Positions 24,317 through 36,736 of a stretch of DNA of 64,000 nucleotides are shown in pieces. Position numbers and translations under genes: made by a program. The notes beneath the pieces were generated by a model. The model made no database searches. It was not told the DNA's origin and was given only the letters and a program-made list of their open reading frames with translations. Position 1 is the first letter of the stretch. Each line of letters starts with the position of its first letter. The stretch is from positions 496,001-560,000 of the forward strand of contig CAJJDP010000005.1 in NCBI GenBank assembly GCA_905182995.1. The letters run 5' to 3'. The DNA is from Paramecium octaurelia. Taxonomy: Eukaryota > Ciliophora > Oligohymenophorea > Peniculida > Parameciidae.

Positions 24317-24893
24317 TCAACTTTGAAATTAGAATTTTCGTTTGCTTGATAATATGCCTAACTTATAAAAATTAAATACTTTTTCTGCTGAATCAAAGCT
24401 AAAGAATTTAAGATGGGCAGCTTTATCTTTTATTTTTATTTACAAATTGTCAATTTTACCATATTTCTAGGATATTATTTAAATACTTACTTGGAATTCC
24501 TCATTGAGTATTTTAGTAACTGTCTTTTCCTTAAATAATTATTCTGGGATTTGAGTAATTAATAAAGTGTAATCATAGTTTTCGTTTAACCATTGTAATT
24601 CTGCTTTCAGTTATTCCAGAGAATTCATTTTGGAAATTTCCTCCTTCTTTTAGGTTAACATTCTAAGTTTTTATTATAACCGTACTTTTTCAATTCATCA
24701 ATTTCAGCGCTTAATTAAGGAGAATAATTGTCCTTCCTTTTATTTAGCAATAAAGCTAATCTTACTTTATCCACAACCAATGTTTTAGCTTGTCCTTTAA
24801 TCTAATCAATTTAATTATTTAGTTCTTGTTCTTCTTTGGTTTTTTTTTAATCAGTTTCCTCTTCCATTTTAGAGTCTTATTTCTATAAAGCTG

Positions 24894-24967
<74 letters not shown>

Positions 24968-25949
24968 TATGATTGTTATTGTTATTTTTATTATTATTAA
25001 GTTTATTAGAGAAGTGCTGCTGGTTAACTAGCTTGATTAGATACCTTTTTTCCTTCTTTGTCTAATATTATAATCTTATGATTCTTATGATCATCTTAGT
25101 GTTACTACTACTTTAATTATATTCTTTTCATACTTTATTTAAACTTTATGTAAATTCAATTTTAACTCCTTTATGAACAATAAATTTATCAATCAAAGCT
25201 TAGGCATCACTGTGATTTTTAAATTGAACAGAAGGAACTCTAGAAATAGATCTATAAATTACCGTCCTAATAGCTGAATTTTAATTAAATCTCCTCTCCC
25301 TTATAGTAAGGCTTCGATTTCAGTGTAGGATCTCATTTCCCTTGGAACATTTTATAGAAAGACAACATTTTTATTATTATTATTGTGCTATTATTTACGG
25401 TTATTATTATTTGTAAGGGATGAAAGCAAGTCCTTTATATTCATTTCCTTTCCTAATGCTGTTTATAATTCTGATAAAATGTTAGTATTTTTTTAATTTT
25501 TTTTTGATTTTTTATTTTTTTCCCTGTCTCTGCTTCTATCTCTTTTATGTTTATTTTGTTATCTATTATGACCTCTATTATCTTCCTCATCCGAACTACC
25601 AGAGGAGCTTCGTTACTTAAGGTTGTTTTTCTCTAAGGGATCATCACTTGGTCCTTCAACGAAATCAATTAATCTCTCCACATATTTTTATAAATCTTAT
25701 TTTATTAATAGATTTTTGTTACCTCCTTCAACTAGTTTACTTTCATCGTCTAAAACAAGGTTTTCAACAATTAAATTCACTTTTTCTCTTCTTGTTGCAT
25801 CCTATTTCGATGAAAAGCATTCATTCAATAAATCTGCAAATTCATCAATACCAGTTGTTGGACTCAATCTAAACTTAAATATGAAGCATTTACTCGTCTT
25901 TGTATTTTTTTATGAAAGTGAGAACTCTTTATTGGGTTTTTGAGCTCAT
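24317..25949 (-). CDS. RBM26/27-like RNA-binding protein with polyQ
   Basis: Likely nuclear RNA-binding protein. Start ATG 25947-25949, stop 24317-24319. Parts in order: an N-terminal helical region of about 110 residues that could be a PWI-like fold (DEFADLLNECFSSKQD, YVERLIDFVEG); an RS/RD-rich stretch (KRDRSRDREK); a first RRM (NVVFLQNVPREMRSYTEIE to GVKIEFTQ); a polyQ tract; a coiled coil with KVRLALLLNKRK; and a second RRM-like end (YGKIDNLQIKIKDK). Introns of 23-27 nt are needed at five or more points, e.g. one inside RRM1. This order matches RBM26/27, but a CCCH finger was not found, so the orthology is an inference. Confidence 0.65.
24896..25000 (-). repeat. ATT microsatellite, polyQ on the coding strand
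   Basis: About 30 ATT triplets on the plus strand, which read TAA (Gln) on the minus strand within the RBM26-like gene. This is the second gene in the window in which a TAA microsatellite makes polyQ. Confidence 0.8.
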
Positions 25950-26254
25950 TAGAAATTTATAAAAGAGATTTTAATTATTAAAATTAATCAATCAGGCTGT
26001 TGATATATCAATACAGAATTACTTTGCCATTACTTTCTGTATTTTATAAAATAGTTCTATTTTAATTTATACTTCTTATTCTAACTAGTCATACTTTTAC
26101 ATATTATTCTAAAAATTTTGAATTTACTTTGTCATTCTTTTAAACTATTTAACTGTATATAGAGTAATATTCGAAGTGAGTTACTAAACAATTCAAATAG
26201 GAGTAATAGTAACTTGAGTATAATTGGCTTTTGTTTGATTCTTTATTTAATTAA
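25950..26254. other. Divergent intergenic region
   Basis: 305 bp between the starts of the RBM26-like gene (minus) and the C2 gene (plus). AT-rich. I see no further gene. It presumably holds both promoters. Confidence 0.4.
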
Positions 26255-27436
26255 ATGTATTAATTAAGCGTCTCTTAAATTCATTTCAAGTCTCTTGTCT
26301 AGACATAATTAATGTAGATCTCTTTCTAATGTGGTGTATTTTTCATATGTAATTTTAGCTGATAAACGAGAGCCTCTAAGAATTGTAACCACTCAAAAAA
26401 TAATTAAATATTCTCCATCATGGACTTCTTCATTTGATCTTGGAAGATTTGTAATAAATTAATAGATCCTTAGTTATAAATATATATCGAAATACAGGAT
26501 GAGGAAAGTGGATTCATCAAAGTGATAGGATATGCAAAGTTAGAATTAAACGAGATCATGGGAAAAGAATCCATATACAAAATTGATTTAGAATAAGGAA
26601 ATTAGGTAAGTATATTTTTAAAATGCACCAACCCCCACGAGATTACTAGAAATTCAGTTCAAATGCAGTCATAAATTTCATGGACGAAATCTTTGAGAAC
26701 AGAGCCTATTGTATAAAAAAGATATGGTAGTCCTTAACCCTGCCAATCAAGAGCTCGCCAAGAAGTCAAAAAGGTTAATTTGTAGGATTTACAACACGTT
26801 AAAAATATATAATTGCCAACTTAGAGCATGCCAAATTTATCAGAGAGTAGAGTGAGTTTATAAAAAGGAAGGGAAAGTTACAATAGCAACTTTACTTATG
26901 CTGGGTATTCTGTAACCAATAAGTGTTCTCAATATTAGCAAACAGAAAATACAGATAGCAATATAAAATTCAAATAAATGATTAAAGAACTTTCATTATT
27001 ACTAAATGTTCCTCAAGATTGTGATTCCATAGTATATGCTGTTTAGAAGGTATTATAGAATTTCAGATCGTAAAGTGAATAATTAATCAAAATTCAATGT
27101 GATCACTAAATACTCAAAACAGAGTATTAAACACTATATCATCTGAAAAATTAGATTGAAACTAATCAAGAAGATTTTAAAATGCAAATAAAATAGAAAT
27201 TGAAAAACTATAAGACTTTGTTCGAAGAGAATGTTCAATTAAAAAAGACCTTAAAAGAAGATTTAAATAAAATTGTCGAACTGAATCTCAAAATAAAAGA
27301 ATTAAAAAAAGATGATGCTGTCCTTACAGAGGTGAATTCCTTAAATCAATAAATCAAATTCATAAATTAAAGTGTTTAGCAAAGTTAATAAGACTTTGCA
27401 ATATTAGTTGAGGAAATCAATTTAATTAAATAATGA
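26255..27436 (+). CDS. C2-domain protein with C-terminal coiled coil
   Basis: Start ATG 26255-26257, TGA 27434-27436. With introns after about residue 27 (25 nt) and in front of LQIYIEIQDEE (23 nt), the first 110 residues form a C2 domain: LSVSQIHFKSL, YSPSWTSSFDL, YIEIQDEESGFIKVIGYAKL. The Asp residues that bind calcium are mostly absent, so lipid or protein binding without calcium is likely. A Ser/Gln-rich linker and a 130-residue coiled coil follow. Such C2-plus-coil proteins are frequent in ciliates; the role is unknown. A coding-looking frame at 27463-27598 (FGYLQEKYKQFSDNLDVSKY) could be an additional last exon, but I could not find an intron that joins it. Confidence 0.7.
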
Positions 27437-27613
27437 TTTTATTATATTATGAAATACCTATCAATAAGAATACAATAATATTTTTGGTTACTTATAAGAG
27501 AAATACAAATAGTTTTCCGATAATTTAGATGTTAGCAAATATAAACTTGCACCTAAAGAAAATAAAAGAAATTATTTGATAATATCTATGCTATGATTTA
27601 TTATTGATCACAC

Positions 27614-29386
27614 TCAATCTTAATCATCCCAGTGTCCTCTATCTGGCATCTTTGGTCCTCCAGCTGGTTTGGCAATAATAATCTAATGAATATTGAATCT
27701 TTATACTTAATCAACTCTCAAGATAGTGATGGCAGCATCTGTAGCTAATTTGATAGCCCACCATTTGGTTTTAAGGTGATCAAAAACTTTTAATTCACTT
27801 GAGGGAGTTAAGGTTCCATTCTAAAATAGAAATTAAGATATACTGAAATGTTCAATGAATGAGGTTTCTCAGAATTCAACTTATGCAATTAAGCCATCAT
27901 TTCATTTTGAGCTAAACCAGCATTATCAATTAAAATTCTGGGTATAATTTCAAAGGCTTAGGCATATTGTCTATAAGCATATTAATCAATAGATTTAATT
28001 TTGTTTGCCTCTTATTCTAATTGTTAAGCTAATTTCTAAAATGATAGATATATGAATATTACAATTTCTGTAGCTCCTCCACCATAAACAAATCTTGAAT
28101 CTTTAATTAGTGATCTATAGCAGCTAACTCCATCATCGATGGCTCTTTCAATGTCTTCTAAGAGATTTTAGGTTGCTCCTCTTAAAACAATAGTTGCTAA
28201 TTTGCAAGTGTCACTTTGTTTTTCGAAGATAGTAACTTTTTAACTACCAATTTCTTGTACATGGACTCGATCACATGTTCCTAATTCGTCTGGCATTGGT
28301 GCAGACAATGTTGATAAAGCGCTAGCTCCAACTGCTTTGCATAATCGTTTTAATTCAAATTTTGATTAAACCTTCACAATCATCATTTTGTATTTTTCAA
28401 CAAAGTGTAATACTATTTCTGATATACTTCCTCCAGCAACAATGAGATTGACTCCTGCATCAGCAATGCTCTTGACGATCTTTTCAGCAAGGTCTTCTTC
28501 AGTCTTTGTATAGTTCTTTAATTCTGTAGCATTTTTAATTAAAACTGTTCCTTTGGTTTCTGATTATTATGGATCTAATGGTGCATTAAATACACAAATC
28601 TTAGGATTCTCCAATCTGTTGATTTGTCCTTCCACATTTCTAGTTACAATTAATCCAGACAACACATGACTATCCAAAACAGATCCTCCCAAGATTTTAG
28701 TAACTCTAACATATTCAGAATCAAAGTTAGACTTTTCTCGTGGCAAACATCTAATACATGCTTTGGCTACAAGACCAGCAATCAGATTGGAATAACTATA
28801 ATTTTTATTTAGGAATTTACTCTGACAATTTACTACTCAACGAGGTTCTAATTGCTTAAAAGACTTATTATTCGTCAGCAACATCTGTTATTTCCCATAC
28901 TTTTTGTTCGTCTAGTAAGTCCAATGCCTTTTTCAATGCGGTCTCATAGCCAACCACAATTTAGCTAAATGAATGAAATATGAGTATTACCTTGGATGTA
29001 ATCCTAGTTTAATTAAACTTTCAGCTTATTACAATAACTCTCCAGCTAGAGTAATTACAAAATTTGTAGCATCTCCTTATTCAGTCTCTTGCATTTTGGC
29101 TGCCATAAGGATCATCTTGGCGGCAGGATGCTAGATTTCCATTTCTTTGAGGATTGTTGCTGCATCACTTGTGACAAATATTTTATCAATATGATTCACA
29201 ACCATTTTTTTCATTCCATTTGGGCCCAATGAAGTTTTAGTCATGTTAGAAATTTCTTTGCATGCTTGAATATTTTTTAGGATGGCCTCTTCTAATCCTT
29301 AATAATGGCGAGCTCCCTGGGAAATTTATAACTGTTTATTATACTTCTTTGAGCATAGATTGGAAACCTGCAGCTGTGGATAGCAT
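27614..29386 (-). CDS. CCT8: CCT8, T-complex chaperonin subunit theta
   Basis: Subunit of the cytosolic CCT/TRiC chaperonin, which folds tubulin and actin. Start ATG 29384-29386 (MLSTAAGFQSMLKE); a 28-nt intron after KE leads into GARHYQGLEEAILKNIQACK, the theta-type N-terminus. The equatorial motif LGPNGMKKMVVNH and FVTSDAATILKEME follow, as in CCT8. The C-terminus is IIMAKPAGGPKMPDRGHWDD, typical of theta. Overall length fits about 540 residues. The usual GDGT/N motif reads GDATN here. A further short intron probably lies near 28790. It converges on the C2 gene and diverges from the PX gene, whose start is 123 bp away. Confidence 0.95.
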
Positions 29387-29509
29387 AAATTAGATAATTT
29401 AATTTTTAAATAATTGCAAAAGAAATATTTAATATTAAATGCCAATTTAGAATACTTTAATTGTTTTTAGTTATTTGCTTCCTAAATAAGTGTTTTATTT
29501 ATCATAGGA

Positions 29510-31442
29510 ATGCCAGTACGATTCTTCCCTTTTAATTATTCAATCATTTTGCGGATTACACTATTAACTTTAGATATTAGTAAATTTATTAACTACCCAG
29601 AGCTGCTGAATTCATTGAATTTATTGAATTTATTCTAATGATATTTTAAGATGATCATTAGAATTATTACATCTCTGGAGTACTCTTCATAACAATTTCA
29701 GCAGTTATTATGCAAATCATTTTGATGGTAATCTTCAATTTAATTTTAGAGTTATGAATACAAAACATAAGTTCCCATGTTCTTTGCTCACAAAATCTAT
29801 TGGGCCTTTAATTGGCTATTTTAACCATCACTTTTGTATTAATCCTTTTCAATGTATTTTGTTGCTTGCTATTATAGAATTAATATAGACTTGTATACAC
29901 TTTGTTTTTATTTAGAGTTGCTGTATATGGACCTTGCAGAATTTGAAACTTTAGGTTTTTGGAGGAACCAATTACCAATGATTGATCTATCAGAATCTCA
30001 GAGATCCAGAATATCTACTGTCAGTATTCTAATAATATAATTTAGATTCGTAGAGCTCTTTTTTCTTAAAAATAGTCTTGAAAAAATAATGGAATATTGT
30101 TGATGGCGATATTGAAATTAAATTAGATATGTAATTATATTTCTTATTACTTTAAAGTATTATTGATGGAGCAGATAAGCAATACAAACTAAAAAAAAAG
30201 ATTTCAGAATCTTGCTACATTATTAGCAATATATATTAGAAAATAATGAATATTTTGAACAGCACTCCAATGACTTGTTATAAATCAATTTCCTCATCAA
30301 ATAGATATAAGAGAATTAGGATTTACTCTTAATTCATTATATATAAAGATACTTTGAATTTATAACCAGCAAATTAGAATTGATAACACCTTGTTTTGCT
30401 GACTTTATCGAATTATAATCTTCTGAGAAATAACTAATTGAAGAAATGAAATTAGCTACTCATTCTCAAAATTTACATAAATCATATATAATAGGAAGAA
30501 AGAATCAACCAAAGAAATGTAAATGGGATATATAAGCCTAATATTTGCCTTATAAAGATTTCAAAATTACTGAATTTCAAACTATTAAAACTCTTTCTGA
30601 ACCATATGTATTGATAGTAAATTAAATGCACATTAACATCGAGAAGAACAATAATACAATATACAATGATAACATAATTTGAAGCTGAAACTCTTATAGT
30701 CTAAAGAAGAATCAAAGAATTCTACGAATTTAGTGAGACCATGAAAAGTATCATTGATGTGAAAAACTTCCATTGATTAAGATGTCAAACGAAGAAATAG
30801 AGGAGAGAAGACAAGACTTAGAAATATTTATGAAAGTTATACTCAATGATAGTTAGTATCATGTCTCTGCTTTATTTAAATTCATAGGAATGTCTCAATA
30901 TTTAGAAGATCAAGTCAAAAATTGATAAGCCAAAGTAATTAAGGAGAGTGAATTAATAAAGAAATTACATATTAAAATACAGGATTTGAAGAAGTGGTTG
31001 GAAAGGATGGTGAGAAATTCATAAGATACTCATTTATGATTTGAACTGGAGATTTGAAACATACAATTTGGAAAAGATTCAGCTAGTTTGATGATCTGCA
31101 TAGTTTATTAAAATAAAGGTAAAGGAATAAACAAATTCTATTTTCAGATATCCATTACTTCCATAATTACCTTATAAGACTACTGCAGCATTATAGCAGA
31201 TCAGCCCAAATATTAGATGCATGAATCTTTAATAATATTTGCTTGATCTTATAAAAGTACCAACCATTGGTGAAAATAGTCATTTGAGATGGTTTTTAGA
31301 AGTTAGAAGTTTTGATAATAATGCGAGTGAATCAGGATTTGGAGGATCTAATTCTTAATTTGACAGAATTTTGTAAAGATTAGATAATAATAATTAAGAT
31401 TTAGAGTAACTGGAAAATATGCACAATAGCTTGTGGTAATGA
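29510..31442 (+). CDS. Transmembrane protein with two PX domains
   Basis: Unknown family. Start ATG 29510-29512, stop TGA 31440-31442. Short introns join a membrane part of about 150 residues with several hydrophobic helices (GVLFITISAVIMQIIL, FNWLFQPSLLYQSF, LCFYLELLY) to a helical linker and two PX-like domains. PX1 includes LIVQRRIKEFYEF and, after a 23-nt intron, RRQDLEIFMKVILND. PX2 includes TIWKRFSQFDDLHSLLK, then after an intron YPLLPQLPYK. PX domains bind phosphoinositides, so the tail may hold the protein at endosomal membranes. An in-frame TGA at 31042-31044 lies inside PX2; a 42-nt intron (31010-31051) could remove it but would also delete a PX strand. SUCL-beta starts 27 bp downstream. 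Confidence 0.65.
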
Positions 31443-31469
31443 AATTCTATAATATAAATCAATATCTTA

Positions 31470-32833
31470 ATGTTTAGATTCCATCGCATACCTAAATATT
31501 TCCTTTCTCTTCACGAGTATCAAACAGCTGAGTTCTTCAAGTCGTTCTAACTTCCAATTCCTCCTGGAAGAATTTGTAAGACCCCAGATGAAGCCTATAA
31601 GTCAGCCTAAAAAATTATATAAGAGGGATCAGAAAGAAACTCATTCACAGATGTGGTTGTAAAGGCTCAATGTCACACTGGTGGTAGAGGAAAAGGATAC
31701 TTTAAAGAGAATGGATTTAATAGTGTATCAGTGAATATCTATTTAGGGAATACACATTGCCTCAACTCCTGAAGATGTTAAAGAATATGCTAGCAAAATG
31801 CTGGGAAACACATTAATAACCAAACAAACTGGAAGTTTAGGAAAGAAGTGTGAGATGGTTTATGTGGTAGAAAGAAACTTTTTAAGAAAAGAATTGTATT
31901 TATCAATTCTCCTGGACAGGAACACAGGAGGGTTGGGAATTGTAGCTTCTGAAAAGGGAGGTATACATATTGAAGAGAGTGATCCCAATTATATTAAGAA
32001 ATTCTCAATTGAAATGCCAAGCAATGTAGATGCCATTGATTTTTCAATTTATGAAAAGGTTTCAAAAGTGTATAAATTGAATCCAATTTAGCATAATTAG
32101 ATGAAAGATGTAAATATCTATCTAATCATATTTAGATTTTAAGGAAGATGTTCGATATCTTTTTATAAACAGATGCGACATTGTTGGAAATTAATCCACT
32201 TGGAATTGATTTGTAGGGAAATTTGATTATTTGTGATCAAAAACTTAATATTGATGATAACTCTCAATTTAGATAACATGCCATCTTTCATATGGAAGAT
32301 GTAAGGTAAAAAGATTGGAAGGAAGTCGAAGCATAGAAACATGGATTAAATTATATTGCTTTAGATGGAAACATAGGTTGTATGGTTAATGGAGCAGGAT
32401 TGGCTATGGCTACAATGGATTTAATCAAATAATATGACGGATCACCTGCTAATTTCTTGGATGTTGGAGGAAAAGCCACTGATTAAGAAATTGTATCTGC
32501 ACTCAAAATTATGGATAAGGATCCAAATGTTGAAGCCATTCTTGTCAATATATTTGCTGGTATAGCAAGGTAACATTATGATAATTATTTTCAAGATGTG
32601 ACTAAATAGTCTTAGGACTATTAAAAGGTTTGACAGTTTTGGGAATGAAGAAACCAATGGTGTTAAGAATGAAGGGAACAAAAGTAGAAGAGGCAAAGAA
32701 ATTGATAGACGAGTCAGGATTCAATATGATGTTTACTGAAGATTTAGATGAGGCAGCAAAGAAGGCAGTTAGAATGGCAGCAATTTTAAGATTAGCTAAA
32801 GAAGCAAATATAAATGTAAATTTAACAAGTTGA
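31470..32833 (+). CDS. Succinyl-CoA ligase beta subunit, mitochondrial
   Basis: TCA-cycle enzyme; makes ATP or GTP from succinyl-CoA with the alpha subunit in the mitochondrial matrix. Start ATG 31470-31472; the first 15 residues ([18 protein letters not shown]) are basic and hydrophobic as in a matrix-targeting peptide. ATP-grasp features follow: [29 protein letters not shown] and the ligase block [14 protein letters not shown] with [13 protein letters not shown]. Introns at 31725-31746 (22 nt), 32110-32135 (26 nt) and 32570-32595 (26 nt). TGA 32831-32833. Length 429 residues, close to SUCLA2/SUCLG2. The nucleotide preference cannot be told from sequence by eye. Confidence 0.95.
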
Positions 32834-32861
32834 TATAATTTCATTTTCATCTATACATTAT

Positions 32862-33734
32862 TCAATTGCAATCAATAATGCTATATTAAAAATTGCTCTC
32901 TTATTTAAGTGTTTTAATATTACTCTAACCATTAATTTCTCCATTTATTGTTAATAAATTGCCCAACATATTGAATGATGTTCTCCAAATGGTCATGTGA
33001 ACATCAATAACTTGACTTTCCAATGCATCCTCATCCAATCTATGAATTCTCAATTTACCATCCTATATATGTGATTGATTTTTACATCTCCTCCTGATAC
33101 AAGAATATTGTTTTCTAAAGGGTGGAATTAAACATCCTTCACTACTTCCAAATGAGATTGAATTGTGTATTTCAATTATGGCTTGTAATTGATAGTAAAT
33201 TCCCAGACTTTAATCAATTTATCAGCACTGCAAGTTGCTAATAATGAACCATCTTAATTCCAACACAATCCATGTATTATTGATTCATGTGCTTGCCATT
33301 TATAATCAACATCCCAATTTTTGTTATTGTCCAATAAAATTACAAATCCATCTGAAGTACCACATGCCAAAAATAATTCTCTAGGCATAAATTGAACACA
33401 ATTCACACTGCCCTCATTCTAATAGGTTGCCACTTTACTCCATTCCTTTTATTCCTTAAAAATAGAAATTTCTCCATCGTAAGACGAAGCGGCTAATACG
33501 TTACCAAACCTAGGATGTGACCAAGATAATGAAAATAAAGGAGAATCTCGACTAAAATGTAATATTCATTATGTACGTCTTAATTTGAGCAACTTATTAT
33601 TTTTTTGACACGTCATAGACATTAATATACCCATCACTTCCGCAACTTGCTAATTTATCACCATAATAATCGTATTTAATATCATGGATCATACTTGCAT
33701 GTCCTGAATTTATTTATATGCTTTCTGTCAACAT
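32862..33734 (-). CDS. SEC13: Sec13, COPII coat and nuclear pore WD40 protein
   Basis: WD40 propeller of the COPII outer coat (with Sec31) and of the nuclear pore. Start ATG 33732-33734. Blade motifs in order: GHASMIHDIKYDYYGDKLAS, SLSWSHPRFGNVLAASSYDG, ACGTSDGFVILL, GLCWNQDGSLLATCSADKLI, LVSGGDDGKLRIHRL, and a last blade ending NMLGNLLTINGEMVR. GHxSMIHD plus YYG is typical of Sec13. Introns of 25 nt (after QIKT) and 23 nt (after SGGD) restore the frame. The last exon is short; a 26-nt intron gives a stop at 32862-32864, 28 bp from the convergent SUCL-beta stop. Confidence 0.88.
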
Positions 33735-34078
33735 CACACTCACACTAATTATTTTAATTTATTCTTAAAATTTAACACTAAAATTCTCATATTATACTTT
33801 ATACTAATCAATATAAGACTACTATATAAATTTAAATAACTATGTTGTGACAATAAAAGAAGAAGGAACACTTATGACTGCAGTTACAAAATCTACTAAT
33901 TAGATATACCTAAAAACTTTACTCTACTGGATTACTTTAAAATAGGATATATATAGAAATTTATTAACTTTTGAATTCTAGTATTTTGTAATCTGTATAT
34001 AGCTAAATTATATATGTCATGATAACACATTATAATTTATAAACGTTATTATACTTAAATATCAAATAATAAGCAGAA
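33735..34078. other. Intergenic region
   Basis: 344 bp upstream of SEC13 and downstream of the IQ/coiled-coil gene. AT-rich, no gene seen. Confidence 0.4.
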
Positions 34079-36340
34079 TCACATTTCTTTCGAGACTTCT
34101 TCGATAAGATTCTCTAAAATTTGATCACTTAATTCCATTAAGTATTCAGCTCGATCATCTTCAATCAAAGCCCACTTATATTCCTATTCCTTTATCTAAA
34201 ACAATTTCAATAAAAATTATACATCTTCTATAAGTAGTTTGTATAGTTACTCATCCCTAATTAAGGCCAAATTATCAAATTAAATATTTGTATCAACTAG
34301 TAATGGGTTTTCCACTAGATTTAATTGCTACATAAGCATTAATATATTTTTCTCATCTATTATTTCTTATTTCTCCTATTTAATAATTTCAAACTCTTCA
34401 GTTGGATAAAACCCACACAAAACTTTACTCTATTTCAAAACTGTGGATTTCACTTCAACCATTATATGATCCAAGCTTTAGTTTGATATCTTTGATAATC
34501 TATTTCTCTTTTGTTCCCATGGGTATTTTATTCCGGAATCTTAAATTTAATATTAAATTATTACTATAATAAAATGGCCTATAACTGTTTAAAACCTCAT
34601 TACATGCATCAAAGATTGCTTTGTTGTGAATATGTTAAAGTTCCAGAATTGCAGATCCAATTTCATCATCATCATTATCAGTTGCTGGCAATCTTTGGTT
34701 CTCATATTCTACAAAAATGGCCTCATCAATTGGGAATGCTATTTGGTCTTAGAATTCCTTATTATTATCAATATCATCATCTTCATTTCCATGGATAAGC
34801 CTCAGTCTCTGCTTAGGTGTAAATCCAAAAGGAACACTCAAATTTGATATCAAAGACTATTTATGATTCTCCATAATATATTTAAATAGGTTATCAATAT
34901 ATGATGAGATATCAGTCATTGAAGTAGGAACACAAGGTGGTTCATCTTAATTCACCACAAGATTTGAAATTAATAGATAAAGATCTTCCCTTTTATTCAA
35001 CACTTCTTCAGATAGTTCCATCATCATATCATTAAGAATTTCATTAGTTACTAAATCTACAGTTTAGTGAATTTCTTCTTGTAATTTGTTACTATTTTGT
35101 TTAGTAACTTTAAGACCATTAAATTATTCATCTATTTATTACTATATCTGTTAAATCTGCAAATTGTCTTATGGGTCTGATTAAAGCTCTGCAGAAGCAA
35201 TAAGGATGTCTCTTTGAATCTTTTTTAGAGTTGAGATTTCCCTTCGATGACCAATTTCAAAAGCCTTTCTCGTATTTTATAAATCTTCTAATTCTCTATT
35301 TAGCCATTCTTCAAGCAATTGATGATCTTTGCCAATAGCATTTTTTTATTCAACATCATACCTTAAATATAGAACTTCCTCCCTATAATTTAATACTAAG
35401 TTTTCTTCCTCTTATGATTGTTTTTATAATTGCAGTACATTAAATTTAGAGAGATCTTCACTCAATTGTTTTTGATGCTTGTTTATACTTTTCTCCTATA
35501 GGACTTCGTTTTCGCTTCTTCTTTCTGAAATATTTTCAGACTATTTTAAATGATTTTGGACAATAGATATAATCTATTATTGCATTTATTTGTTGATGCT
35601 TGAAATGTCTTTATCTTTAACTATTCTTTAAGTAAATAGATTCCAATTTTCAAATTCTTAATTTAATTGACTAACAATGGGTGAGGATTCTTCAGAAATG
35701 ATTGAACTTCTAATATTTGAGATATGAACTTATTTCTCTCCTCCTTAACAAAAAAGAAAGCCATCTTCGAAATTACTAGGAGATGTCTATTATGAGACTA
35801 ATTATTGTGGTTCCCAATCTATGCTGATTTATTATAATTTAGATTGCGATGTTTTCTTATTTTACTAGTTCTTTCTCTTTTTGTGTTCTTTCCAATGAAT
35901 TTAAATTAATAAAGCTGCTTGATGTAAATAGTATTCATTAAATGCATCGAAGTCTTCTTAATTGTAGTTGATTTAGGATTCAATTTCAGTTTGAGTCTTA
36001 TAAGATTGTTAATGTTTTGCAACTTCTTATTAGAATTTGTCAATCTAATCAAGTTGGACTTTTTCATACCTTTTAGATATTTCTTCAAACCTTTTGATAA
36101 TTTAATCTATTTTTTATTTTTTCTATTTCAATCTTTTGGATGATCTTTTCTTTATTTTTTTTGCATTTTCAATAATTTATTTAGTTTCTATTTGTAATTT
36201 TTAGAGATTGCATAATCTAACAAATATGAATTTTATGTATATTACTTTTTTTATTGTTCATTCAAAACATTCTATTACAATAGCTTTTCTTTTAACTGCT
36301 CAGATTTCTTCTTTTCCTTCATATATTATTGTATAGACAT
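34079..36340 (-). CDS. IQ-motif, coiled-coil protein
   Basis: Start ATG 36338-36340 (MSIQQYMKEKKKSEQL), stop 34079-34081; about 730 residues. A 29-nt intron near 36250 joins the first exon to the main frame. An IQ calmodulin-binding motif occurs at about residue 125 (AALLIQIHWKEHKKRKN). A long coiled coil fills the middle. Near the C-terminus is IFDACNEVLNSYRPF, then after a 25-nt intron GIKYPWEQKR, a pattern found near the end of several ciliate coiled-coil proteins. This architecture suggests a cytoskeletal or basal-body protein regulated by calmodulin, but that is inference. Confidence 0.75.
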
Positions 36341-36362
36341 TTTGTTGGAATGTTATTTTTTT

Positions 36363-36713
36363 TCAGTGGATAAAGGAGATCTTTGTTTGGCATTATTTGT
36401 GTCTTTCTAATTTTTTTATGTCTTATTACTTTTTCTGAAAGATTTTAATTCCTCTGGAGACATGCTTCGCTTTGTTTCGATGGTATATTTTGTTGTTTTT
36501 GTGGTACCAGTTATGGGACTTCGTTAGGATAAAATTTGGTCTGTCGTCTTCATTGTTCTCTAAGTAGATATAGGAGGAATCTCTAATAATTTTGATGTTG
36601 ATTTCATCGACTTTTTTTATTTGTAAGTTTTTCCCTATTTCCCCTGCATAGATATAGGTGATTTTCTTGGAGAAGGAGTGCAATTCACAAATTACATATA
36701 TATTAACGAACAA
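36363..36713 (-). CDS. Unknown small protein
   Basis: Frame of 116 residues, ATG 36711-36713 to TGA 36363-36365, intronless. Contains IYAGEIGKNLQIKKVDEI and YIYLENNEDDRPNFILTKS; the tail is Lys/His-rich. GC is slightly higher than the flanks, and no domain is recognised. It lies 22 bp before the start of the IQ gene on the same strand and 23 bp from the divergent start at 36737. It could be an unjoined 5' part of the IQ gene, but two TGA codons separate them. Confidence 0.45.
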
Positions 36714-36736
36714 ATTAATATTTATACAAATTCAAA

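Noticed and set aside
25623-25943. Two overlapping plus-strand frames
   Set aside because: Antisense of the RBM26-like gene, which has domains and matching introns on the minus strand.
31042-31044. Selenocysteine at the in-frame TGA
   Set aside because: PX domains are not selenoproteins, there is no nearby Cys homologue position, and I could not see a SECIS-like hairpin. A base error or splicing is more likely.
32442-32850. Minus-strand frames over the end of the SUCL-beta gene
   Set aside because: Shadows of the strongly supported plus-strand enzyme.
34511-34847. His/Tyr-rich plus-strand frames
   Set aside because: Antisense of the Asp/Glu/Asn-rich C-terminal part of the IQ/coiled-coil gene.
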